A stretch of DNA of 64,000 bases, taken from Bolinopsis microptera (taxonomy: Eukaryota; Ctenophora; Tentaculata; Lobata; Bolinopsidae). This document shows, piece after piece, positions 15,521 through 25,246 of the stretch. The stretch is taken from assembly GCF_026151205.1 (NCBI RefSeq), contig NC_087073.1, forward strand, positions 16,139,837-16,203,836, given 5' to 3'. The notes beneath the pieces are model-generated. The model did not search any database and was not told the DNA's origin. It saw only the letters and a program-made list of their open reading frames with translations. The number at the start of each line of letters is the position of its first letter. Within the stretch, counting starts at the first letter, position 1. The position numbers and the translations under genes are program-made.

Positions 15521-16108
15521 GTCACTACCTTACAAGACATTTTTATAACGTACGAAATGCGACGGTTTTCCCGAAATTTCGCCATATTTTCGGACCGCCA
15601 AAATTTCGGTCGTCGTAATAGAATCCGTTGATTATTTTTAGCTTATTCCAATAATTGTGGCTTCATCGATTCATTTTGTTCTTGAAAAGTTAGTGATATG
15701 ATGGTGGGACAAATAAACACAATATTCCATGATGAATTTAATTTCAAGTGATACGTTTTAAATTTACAATAAATTACATTTATGTGCTAACATAAACGTC
15801 TTATAAGAGACTAAGTCAAGATAAACAATTTAATACCAAACTCAATAAGTGAAACTGAAAGAGTCGAGCCGGACCCCTTAGAGGAAGATGAAGAAATCGA
15901 TTTATAAGTTTCATTTTGTTTCAACATGATTTTACCGATTTTTAGAAAATTTTGAATTTCCTTTGTGTCAGAAAACAAAATGATGAAAAATACCCTTATT
16001 TTCTGTGACGTCCGAAATGTGACGGTTTTTGTTCAATTTCGCCATATTTTCGGACCGCCAAAATTTCGGTCGTCGCAAATTGGTCCGCCACAAAAATGTC
16101 TTGTAAGG
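15521..16108. mobile_element. Non-autonomous TIR element (about 590 bp)
   Basis: CCTTACAAGACATTTTT near the left end is mirrored by AAAAATGTCTTGTAAGG at the right. The 9-bp direct repeat TACACACTT flanks the segment at 15512-15520 and 16109-16117, which would suit a Mutator-like insertion. Seven extra bases at the left (GTCACTA), or TA at both ends, leave the exact border open. A box TTTCGGACCGCCAAAATTTC recurs in direct orientation near 15590 and 16052. Confidence 0.6.
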
Positions 16109-16905
16109 TACACACTTTTATGCACAGTACAACTAAAATATTAACAAGAGACAGAAGAGTTTTACATCGGCTCAGCACCGCAAGGACGTTGGCTATACAC
16201 GTGGTTCATAAATTAGTTTGATTTGGGTACGGTTCGACCGGGAAAGTGGTCGGGGTTAGTTCTCATAATGAGTAATCACTGTCGTCAGATATATTAGAGC
16301 GGGAACTCCCCCAGGTTCCGGACGAAACGCGCACAGTATTTAGAGTATCAGCGCGCAATGCTGTGCGCGCTCCCATATTGTTTTATCATTCGGCGATCGC
16401 GTTCAAGTAAAACAAATTTTTTTTTAGTAAAACAAATTTTATTTTATACCCACAATCAATTCATATTTAGTTCAAATATTTAAAGTCAAAATAACCATTT
16501 CACATAAGTGGTTATATTATAATAAAATAATTTGTGATAAATTAATAAATTAATTTACACTCAAAAATGAACAAAATATACACAATTTTTACAAGTGCAA
16601 CACTGGTTCAGCGCGCGGCTGATCGAAAAAGTTTGATTTGATTTACTAACTACAGTGTACAGCGTACATGAAAAAATTACTTACTGAATCTTTTAATACT
16701 AGACACATTTTAATTCAGATGTTGTTCAATGAGTTAGCCACAAAAATGTTCAAATTATGTAGGAGGGTAAAGGACACAATTGCTAGTAGTGCTTCTTTGT
16801 GCCCGGTTAGGAAGTGCTATGTTGTTTACCTAATTTCAAGCATGGTATCCATAGATAAGATTATCAGTCAGTAAGTGGGAATAACAGGCAAGTATCACTT
16901 CTCAC
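16109..16905. other. Intergenic with a copy of the AGTAAAACAAA repeat
   Basis: At 16407-16465 AGTAAAACAAATTTT is doubled and followed by ACAATCAATTCATAT, as at 14398 and 20683. Nothing else recognised. Confidence 0.45.
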
Positions 16906-17091
16906 TCAGAATTCAGTGAAATTTTTGTCACACCAATCAGTTCCATACCTGTTTTGAGCTCTTAGAAGTGACTGTTTAAGCAAATTCTTGACAGAGCTGC
17001 AAGGGGAGGTGAAATTCATCGGCCCAACTTTACGAAATTCGTTCCACAGCCATGCAGATTTGTACATAAATTGATTAGTTGGAGAGGGCAA
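16906..17091 (-). pseudogene. C-terminal end of an older LINE reverse-transcriptase protein (downstream half)
   Basis: Reads YKSAWLWNEFRKVGPMN and ends QNRYGTDWCDKNFTEF before a stop, the usual C-terminal segment of CR1/L2-like LINE ORF2. Its upstream part is found on the far side of the younger LINE, at 20226-20390. The younger element therefore landed inside this coding sequence. Confidence 0.65.
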
Positions 17092-17271
17092 AAGTAAGTA
17101 AGTAAGTAAGTAAAGATTATGACATTACATCATCACAAGTGTCTAAAAAAATATCATTGCACTAAATAGAAAAATAATTCAAATAGATATATTCTTCCAT
17201 CAACATTAATAATTTATTAAATTCAATTTTATTAATTAATAAAATCTAATGCATTATATATAAATAATTAA

Positions 17272-18076
17272 TTAAAACTTCCCAGTGGAATAAAGATTTA
17301 TAAAACGTTTCTTTGCCACAAAAGGATGAAACCAAAGATATTCATTATGTGTCTTCTTATTGCTTAAATAACTGGGTCCTTCAATTTTCCCTAAAACTTC
17401 GTTCGAAACATTCCAAAAATAAAAATCATTTACAATGTTTTTAGAAATCATTTCTTTCTTAAATCCTTCCAACCTAACTTTAAAGCTTAAAACTGTCGAG
17501 CAGTTCTTGACATCTGAAGGGAGTTTGTTCCAGTAAGGAATGACTCGCTCCGGAAGAAAAGAAGACTGGAGATTCTTAACTTTAGTTACACTCTTACTAC
17601 ACCTATTGGTTGAAACTAGATTAAGACCAGATCTGCTCATTCTGAACAAACCCGATCCATATTCAGTCAAACCACTAGTTACTTTAAAAGCTTCAATAAG
17701 GTCCCCACGTATTCGCCGCTCTGCCAGCGTTGTCAAATTGAGGATATCCAGTCTACGGCTGTATGGAAGAGTACCCACCTCATCAATAAGACGGGTAAAC
17801 CGCCTCTGGACGCTCTCCAGCTCCAAAACAGTCCCCCAACTTCCATGAGCCGCAACTGGATTCCACAATTGGACACAATACTCAAGATGAGGTCTTATCA
17901 AAGCTTTATAAATAGCTATCATTACAACCTTTTCTCTAATAACTAAGTTCCTTACAATCCAGCAGATCATACGATTTGCTTTAGAAATACATGCTTTTAT
18001 CTGTTCATTCCAAAGCAAGGAGCTATGGGTAATAACCCCCAAATCTTTTTCCTGTGCAGATACTTCTAGTTCTTTG
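17272..18076 (-). pseudogene. C-terminal part of the same LINE ORF2
   Basis: The open frame begins at about 18076 (KAKELEVSAQEKDLGVIT) and ends at the stop near 17272. It contains the typical thumb and C-terminal phrases ALIRPHLEYCVQLWNP, QRRFTRLIDEVGTLPYSRR and IPYWNKLPSDVKN. It continues the reverse transcriptase upstream but is separated from it by the 125-bp inserted stretch, so one continuous protein cannot be made from this copy. Confidence 0.85.
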
Positions 18077-18204
18077 GCTTTAGGTAGGGTGCCCCGCTAA
18101 AAGAACTGGATTCTTCCAGGAAGCATCCCGTGCACAGACCTTGGTCTACATATATATTAAATTATTAACCATTCATTCTGTATGTGCACGAAAATTTATT
18201 TCAA

Positions 18205-20187
18205 TCAAAGTTCTACTCCATTCACAATATAATTCGAGTTAGGATTATTATTCAGATTAATATGGACTACTTTACACTTGGCAGGATTGAAGTTTAAGTG
18301 CCAAATACTCTCCCAAATTTCGAGTTCTAAAATATCATCAGATACACTTTTATGGTTAGCTGCATTACAAACTAACTTGAGATCATCTGCAAATAATTTA
18401 ATCTTATTTTTAACATTGTCAGGTAAATCGTTTATATAAAGAATAAATAACAAAGGACCTAATACTGACCCCTGGGGAACACCAGATAATACGTGTTTCA
18501 CCTCAGACCATTGTCCTTCTACACAAACCCTCATGGTTCTGTCTGTCAGAAAGTCTTTTATAACATCTAAAACTTTTCCCTTGACCCCAAACCCCTCCAA
18601 TTTAGATAGAAGTCTAAAGTGGGGAACTGTATCGAAAGCCTTACTAAAATCAAAATACAAAAGATCAACAGGAGCACCTTCGTCTAAAATATCAAGAATA
18701 TTATCAAATGTCTCTAAGAGATTAGATAGACAAGATTTACCCTTCACAAATCCATGCTGATGCTTTGAAATTCGTTCTTCTAAAAATGTTAATAAATGTG
18801 CCCTCACCAACTTTTCATACACTTTGCACAAAATACAAGTTAATGAGACAGGTCTATAATTTAAGGGATCAGATTTAACACCCTTTTTGAATAATGCTAC
18901 AACAGATGCTGTCTTCCAAATGTCAGGCAGGACTCCTGTTTCTGAACATTTAACAAATAATTTAGTAACAGCTTCAACAAACATTTCATCGTATGCTAAG
19001 GATTTCAACAACTTTGGATGAACGCCATCCGGACCAGAACTCTTAAAAACATTAAGCTTTAAAAGCTGCTTCTTGATATCAGAACTGCTAATTTCCATAT
19101 CATCAATCACCTCTTTGTTATAACTCTCATTTTGGGGAAGAGGGCCAGGTGGTTCACGCACAAACACAGAACTAAAGGCACTAGCAAGTACCTCAGCTGA
19201 CTCAGATGAACTATTTGTGCGTGTACCATCTCCTCTATCTAAAGAAACAACACTTGATTTCACTTGACGTTTATTACGCAAATACGAGTAAAAAGATTTA
19301 CAATTCTGTTTTAAATTAGATGTAATCTTCTTTTCATAATTTACTTTAGCTTTAATCTCTGCCACCTCAAAATTATGCTGCTTGCTATTTGCACAGCTCA
19401 AGTTAATATAAGAAGGATTAATATCAAATTCAGCCCATGCTCTGTCCTTGTTCTTCCTCATTCTTTTAAGTGCAGTTGTACTCCATGGCAACTTGACAGG
19501 TCTGTTGTCGAGATAAACCGAAGCAGCTGGGACAGCTGCAGCAACAGACTCCAATTTACTATGTAGTTCAACCCACATATCTTGAACATTATTTTTACAA
19601 CTATAATCCCAGTCAATATTATTCATACTAAAGTTAAATAACTCTTCTGAGGAAATCTTACCCCAAATAGGCTTTAAAATCTTTTGTTTGGGACTTTTGT
19701 TAGTATTGGGTGAAACAATCAGTTCGACAAGTATCCCAACATGATCACTTTTGCCAAGCGGAGAAACGATCTTACAACCGTTGACAAGAGCATCATTTGT
19801 ATACAAAACCTGATCAAGAAGACTCTCCTGGAGAGTATCTTTCACAAGCCGTCTTCTGGTTGTTTCGTTAGTAAAGTACCACGTCAAACCACTGTCATTA
19901 AATAAATCAATATACTTTTGTTGAATCATTAAAACCTGATTCTTACTAGAAATACCACTATTTACACTACCAGTTTCCCATGATACATTAGGTAGGTTAA
20001 AATCTCCTATGATAATGGTTTCAAAAACATTCTTTTCACTAGATATGTTCTTGATGCAAGATAATAACATATTGTTCTGTTCTAAATTCAAAGAAGTAGA
20101 CCTATAAATACAGCAAATACTAATCAATCCACCAGAGGTATTGACATTAATAGCTAAAGAGTCTGGTGCTTTTAAAAATGAGCTCAC
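18205..20187 (-). CDS. LINE endonuclease (partial) and reverse transcriptase
   Basis: About 660 residues, open throughout. The endonuclease end is marked by IIIGDFNLPNVSWE. The reverse transcriptase shows fingers SSGPDGVHPKLLKSL and NYRPVSLTCILCKVYEKLV, catalytic motif A DLLYFDFSKAFDTVPH, GVPQGSVLGPLLFILYIND, and motif C FADDLKL. This is the order and wording of CR1/jockey-clade non-LTR elements, which copy their RNA into nicked target DNA. The frame is also open a little upstream of the first Met, to about 20225, so that Met is not a true start. Translation stops at the unrelated segment after VNGVEL. Confidence 0.9.
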   Translation of the reverse strand: MSSFLKAPDSLAINVNTSGGLISICCIYRSTSLNLEQNNMLLSCIKNISSEKNVFETIIIGDFNLPNVSWETGSVNSGISSKNQVLMIQQKYIDLFNDSGLTWYFTNETTRRRLVKDTLQESLLDQVLYTNDALVNGCKIVSPLGKSDHVGILVELIVSPNTNKSPKQKILKPIWGKISSEELFNFSMNNIDWDYSCKNNVQDMWVELHSKLESVAAAVPAASVYLDNRPVKLPWSTTALKRMRKNKDRAWAEFDINPSYINLSCANSKQHNFEVAEIKAKVNYEKKITSNLKQNCKSFYSYLRNKRQVKSSVVSLDRGDGTRTNSSSESAEVLASAFSSVFVREPPGPLPQNESYNKEVIDDMEISSSDIKKQLLKLNVFKSSGPDGVHPKLLKSLAYDEMFVEAVTKLFVKCSETGVLPDIWKTASVVALFKKGVKSDPLNYRPVSLTCILCKVYEKLVRAHLLTFLEERISKHQHGFVKGKSCLSNLLETFDNILDILDEGAPVDLLYFDFSKAFDTVPHFRLLSKLEGFGVKGKVLDVIKDFLTDRTMRVCVEGQWSEVKHVLSGVPQGSVLGPLLFILYINDLPDNVKNKIKLFADDLKLVCNAANHKSVSDDILELEIWESIWHLNFNPAKCKVVHINLNNNPNSNYIVNGVEL

Positions 20188-20225
20188 TAATGACGCATTA
20201 CAACTGTTTTTAATATAAATAATAG

Positions 20226-20390
20226 AACCGGGCGAATAGAATAGGGCGTGATTAACAAATTATCTTTCCTATTTGATAAGCCGAATAGGTAGTATAACGA
20301 AATTGGTACTCGTGACTTAATGATCTTAAACAATTCCATTAAACAACGGTATCTGTATGAAGAAATAGCGGATTCATACATTGAGTGCCG
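20226..20390 (-). pseudogene. Older LINE protein, upstream half interrupted by the younger LINE
   Basis: Reads RCLMELFKIIKSRVPISLYY and then NRKDNLLITPY, the segment that normally precedes the YKSAWLWNEF type motif found at 16906-17091. The segment ends at the younger LINE's 5' junction. Positions 20381-20398 resemble one end of MITE-A (TACTGGGCGGCACTCA in reverse). Confidence 0.6.
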
Positions 20391-20716
20391 CCCAGTACAG
20401 TAAAGAGATAGAAATTAAAGTTCGGGACTTAGAGAAAGTTCCGCTACAAAGGGCTTTGAGTGTTTCTCCTTAGTGTTTTTTTTGCCTCACAATCGTTAGG
20501 GCATTTCGTCGTTATTGCTGGTCGGAAAGTTGCAACATGTCCAAATTGGATGGTATTTACCGGTTGCTATTTTTTCGGTTTTCGTTGTCTGCCATGCCTG
20601 AAAGACGCATAGCCGCGATATATTCGAATCTTTCAGTATCCATTAATGTGAAATTTTCGAAATTTGTCTATGTATACAGTAAAACAAGTTAAGTAAAACA
20701 AAGTACTTTATTTATT

Positions 20717-20794
20717 AGCAGTGCAATCAATTCATATGATATAATTATAAGTATATATACTTATAATTATATCATATGAATTGATTGCACTGCT
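20717..20794. repeat. Perfect spacerless palindrome, 39-bp arms
   Basis: AGCAGTGCAATCAATTCATA starts the left arm at 20717, and the right arm 20756-20794 is its exact complement with no spacer. The left arm belongs to the dispersed AGTAAAACAAA...CAATCAATTCATAT repeat (compare 14398 and 16407), so the right arm looks like a later inverted copy. Confidence 0.95.
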
Positions 20795-21623
20795 ATATAT
20801 AATAGTATGTCACACCTATTTAACTGTTACGTTTGAGTAGTTTTGCCATGGCAAATACAAAGACCCATGATCTGCTGTCTGTTGTAAGCTTGTTGTAGCA
20901 AGTGTACTTTAACATTACTTGAAATTTTAACCCACCTAGGAGCATTTGTGTTGTAATGCACTTAGTCAATAAAGACACCGTGGTTGTTATAAAAAGGAGA
21001 TGATGAAGCAAGTATTCAGGAACATAGGCATAACACAAAGAAGATTGGTCGGTGGGGATTGGGAGCCACTTAAATCACCTTTACACAGTGCCCCTCAGTA
21101 ATCCATCATCAAACACATTTTTTGTGCGTTTCCATGGCGACCGCGCCCTAAAATTTGGATGTGCATCTCTAATTTTACTCCGAAAACTTTTGCCCTGAGA
21201 TTATCCTTCATATGTATTAAATAAAATATCTCTACAATCATCATGTGACGAGATATGAATGATTATCGGATACACGTGCAAACTTGAATAAATGCTGAAA
21301 TGCAGTTTGACATAAAGTGATGGACCACTTTTGCTTTGTTTCTTTGTATTTAGTTGCTATAATTTGCTCCACGATTATTCAGTAAGACGGCCAACTTAAC
21401 AATGATGTAAATTCAATTTCTTGATTATCTTCAATTGAATAATATTTGTGAACACCAACTCTTTTGTCCTACATATTTGTCTGGCCCCTGGCCCTAGCAG
21501 CACATTTGTTACCGTAGCAACCACATAATTACTGCAAATTAATTAAATAACTTTGCTGATAAAAACATAACATATTCACACTTTCACAGCATGTCACTCA
21601 CATTTCGTTCCAACCAAGAAGGG
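20795..21623. other. Intergenic, nothing recognised
   Basis: No coding sequence or element end that can be supported. Confidence 0.5.
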
Positions 21624-21786
21624 AATTAGAAATTAGAAATTAGAAATTAGAAATTAGAAATTAGAAATTAGAAATTAGAAATTAGAAATTAGAAATTAGA
21701 AATTAGAAATTAGAAATTAGAAATTAGAAATTAGAAATTAGAAATTAGAAATTAGAAATTAGAAATTAGAAATTAGAAATTAGAAA
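21624..21786. repeat. (AAATTAG)n heptamer array, about 23 copies
   Basis: Almost perfect seven-base repeats. They abut the 3' end of the LINE remnant at 21790-22925 (minus strand) and may have begun as its 3' tail. Confidence 0.95.
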
Positions 21787-21789
21787 GAT

Positions 21790-22925
21790 CATTACAAAAT
21801 TACATGTGTCAGATCCCAATCAGTTATATGAAAGTTATACAACCAACCAAAAAAAACATAATATCGTAGATAAATAAATAAATGGTTTCAAAGTGTGCAC
21901 GGAATATGGATACTAAGTCATAGCTTACTTTTAGGAAATCTTTCACGAAATAGATTATAAACAAAATTTCTGGTCTCAAAAATGTAATCCTCATTAAATA
22001 ATTTACTGAATTGACTATTTGCGAGCATGTCATGTTGTGAAGGTCTGTGCTGTTTATTTGTCTGATCTCCTTGTAGACAGGACATTCTTTAAGCAAATGG
22101 ACTTCGTCTTCTTTAATGATGTCACTAAATGGGAGCTCGTTTAGGAGGTCTATGGTGATTCTGTCTGAGCTGCAGCAGAAGTGGCAAGCTCTGTAAAAGC
22201 TGTTAGAATTTTTCCAGCCATATCGCCCCGTCTCGATATTAGGTTTGTGGGAGCTTGTCCTCAGCCATCTGATACATCGGGTTTTCTTGTGATTGGGTAG
22301 AGATAGGTATGGTTCTAATCCAAAGCTGCTTTTGACTTTGTTGCAGAATGCAAGCTTTTGTTTTCAAGTCGAGCTTTTTCCCACTTTTCTTGGAACCAAT
22401 TTCTCATTCTATTCTGGACGAGTTGGCTGTTCGGCATGGGAACATTCTTCCTGTGTCTCCCCATATCGGGATATTTGAAGTTCTCTTGTTGACCCCAGTT
22501 GTCCATTTTGGAGGCGAGAGATGCAGGCGCTCGATGCTGTCATTTGCTAATTGACTGAGTGTGTCTTTGTCGGACTGTGTTTTCTTCTGGCAGATGTTGA
22601 TGAGAATGTTGGTATAGGGGAGCCACACCTGACTACCGTATGAGACGACAGGAAGTATAAGGGTATCGAAGAGTTTGAACACAACCTCTTTAGAAATTGA
22701 GGAGAGATCAACCGTCTTTTTCAGGGAGAAGTATGCTCGAAGTCCTTTGATCCTGAGCTGCTCTTGGTTAAGCTTCATACTGCCACATATTGTGAAATGA
22801 GTACCTAGGTAGCAGTAGCTTTTGACCGAGGGGATTACAATACTTCTGCCGTAGGTAAATGTTTTACTCTCGAGTAACTGCCTTCCTGAGGGATTGAAGA
22901 TGATGACCGCAGTTTACTATCAATC
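21790..22925 (-). pseudogene. LINE ORF2 C-terminal remnant
   Basis: Minus-strand pieces read in order: KTFTYGRSIVIPSVKSYCYL, FKLFDTLILPVVSYGSQVW, IERLHLSPPKW, then in another frame WFQEKWEKARLENKSLHSAT, and finally HLLKECPVYKEIRQIN. This is the C-terminal third of a non-LTR retrotransposon polyprotein. Frame changes near 22500 and 22320 and in-frame stops before 22100 show decay. It is 5'-truncated near 22925. The wording differs from the LINE at 17-20 kb, so it is a different family. Confidence 0.75.
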
Positions 22926-24097
22926 CCCGGAAGAAGAGAAAGAGGAGGAAAAAGCAGTTGAAGAGAATGAAGATACCTCTGATAAAGAGAACGCTGCTTC
23001 GTTACGCCACTTAGGGGCTGTGATAAAAATCTGTGTAAAGTTCTAGATTGCAACAAAACAGACAGAATGCAGTTTACAAACAAAATTAAAACATTAGTAG
23101 GTATAAATCTTGAAATATAACTAATAGCAAGTCTTAAACAAAGACAGGATTTTATGTGACACAATCCAGATAAATTACAAAATTGCAAAACTGCAAGCTT
23201 AAATGAATTTTTTGCTTGACCCTTGGCCTTGTAAATCTATTCCCTAAATCAATATGAATTGCTTTATATCATGATTAGATGTGCAGCTAAAATTTATTTT
23301 GTTTTAATTCCTAATTAGGATTTGCTGTCAACAAAAGAAGTCAATTGAATTTTGATAAGTAAATGACTGGTTTCTTTTCATAGTTTACAGTTAAAAGTTA
23401 ACAGTTTCAAACTTTGCTCATAGAACGGTAGTCAAAATCTTTACGTCAATAAACAATTACTTATTTGTTATTGCTTTTGTGAAAATTATCGCGTTATCAT
23501 TACATTTCATGATGATTTCACAGTGTATTTAGTTATTACTAAAAAATCAGAGGGGCCGGGCCATGGTCTTTCTTTTTCTTACAAAATACATATAATATAT
23601 ATATAAAATACATATAATATATATCATCATCAGCATATATGCTATGATATATATTATATGTATTGTATATATATATTTCATGGCTGGACTTCTACACAAT
23701 AAAAGAAAGCGGTTGTGATTAGATCTTCGAAAGTCTTTGCATCGTTTATTTACATCAATTCTGAGAAATTATATCATTAAAGTAACTACAACAAATACGA
23801 ATCATATACAATTGAGAATAAATAAAAACTAAAAGCAGTGGGAAAATCTGATGAACTGAAATTTAAAAAAAGAAACTGAAAGCCGTTAAAAATGTACTCT
23901 TATCTTATCTCTTATCTAAATACTGATAACTGATTCTCGGAAAATCACTTAAAATCACAACAAAAACCTGTAAAATTTATACTTAAGTAAAAAATGTAAT
24001 ATGCACGTCTCTGGAATAATGGTATACGGGTATTTGCCTCACCGAATGGCCAAAAAAAAGGAAGGTCTCTCAAAGTCACAAAACACATATATATATA
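22926..24097. other. Intergenic; short acidic plus-strand frame and AT-rich inverted repeat
   Basis: On the plus strand 22915-23045 reads YYQSPEEEKEEEKAVEEN and continues acidic to a stop after VIKICVKF. It is preceded by a CCGCAG that could be an acceptor, so it may be a stray exon or captured fragment; no partner exon was found. At 23585-23670 an ATATAATATAT-rich inverted repeat surrounds CATCATCAGCATATATGCTATG. Nothing else seen. Confidence 0.4.
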
Positions 24098-24099
24098 TA

Positions 24100-24811
24100 C
24101 AGGGGGCCAAAAGCCAGTATGCAATCGTTGGCCTCAATAGCTTAGTCACTGATTGCCCAATTGAAATAATTCTTTCTGGTATGGCTTAATACCACCACTG
24201 GTTCAAGGAATTTGTCAACAACTTTTTTTTCAAATGAAGGTTCATTTTTGCATTTATTTGATAGTTTGGATAGTCGGATCAAGCTATATTTTAGTGAATT
24301 GTGTTTGGCCATTTGAATTACGTTTTTTTTAATTAGAGTTGTAGCTTCTCAGATGACTGAGATGTAAAGCATAACGAGCTTTATCATTACATGTGATCAG
24401 GTGATTGGCTTACCTAATCACGTAATAAGGTGACTCCGTTAACCACCATTCCGTTAAACATTATGGGAATTGTTAAGGGTGCCCAATTAAGGTGTCGTGT
24501 CACGGTGTCACATAATCACCCAATCAATTTTGTTAACGAGATACACAAAATGCTTGATAACTTCGTCATAATTTCTAATCCGTTTTGCCTCATTTTTCAG
24601 ATCAGATGCAACATTTAATAATCTAACGTCTCTGATGTTCAGAGAGTACAATATAGGTCTTTTAATAATGGGCGTGGTCTAAAATATTCGAATTTTCAGA
24701 TTTTGGCGACAGAATCCTGCCATCTGCAAAGCAACAACTCTCAAATATAAAACACGGCGGAGGTATAAGACCCAACGGTTGCACACTGACTTATGGGCTA
24801 TGGCCCCCCTG
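24100..24811. mobile_element. Non-autonomous TIR element with TA flanks (about 0.7 kb)
   Basis: The left end CAGGGGGCCAAAAGCC and the inverted right end CAGGGGGGCCATAGCCC open imperfect terminal repeats of about 40 bp; both contain TGCAA(T/C)CGTTGG. TA lies on both sides (24098-24099, 24812-24813), as expected for Tc1/mariner-type insertion. No transposase frame. Confidence 0.65.
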
Positions 24812-25246
24812 TATTATATATAATACATTATAAAAATTGAATAAGTTTACATAACAGTCATAAGATGATAGATCATAATATAAGATGACTAGAAAGCCTG
24901 TGGTAACAGGGAGGAAGCTAGTAGTATTCTTTGAAATAAAGATTTAATCGCATAAAAAAATGTTCATCTTAACCAAAGATACAGCCGATTTAAATGTAAA
25001 ACACTTAAAACACAACATAATCACCACAAAACCGATCAAAATGCCGTTCCAACACTCATTGCATGTGCACGTTTTGACACTGTTACCAGGCCATGGTTGC
25101 TATGCAACCTTTTGGTTTTTACCTAACTTCCTATTTTCATCTAATTTGCATCTTTCATTATTTATAATCATGTTGAAAAGTTTTTATGTTCATTGAAATT
25201 TAGTAGATCATTAACAGTAATTACTTCCTCAGTTGAAAGGTTTAAA

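Larger units (their letters stand above)
17092..20225 (-). mobile_element. CR1-like LINE, 5'-truncated
   Basis: A minus-strand element with a 3' tail of (TTAC)n at 17092-17113. It has a partial endonuclease, a full reverse transcriptase and a C-terminal domain. The 5' end is cut within the endonuclease, losing ORF1 and about the first 90 endonuclease residues. About 125 bp of unrelated sequence (18077-18204) splits the reverse transcriptase from the C-terminal part. It lies inside an older LINE fragment (16906-17091 and 20226-20390). Confidence 0.85.
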
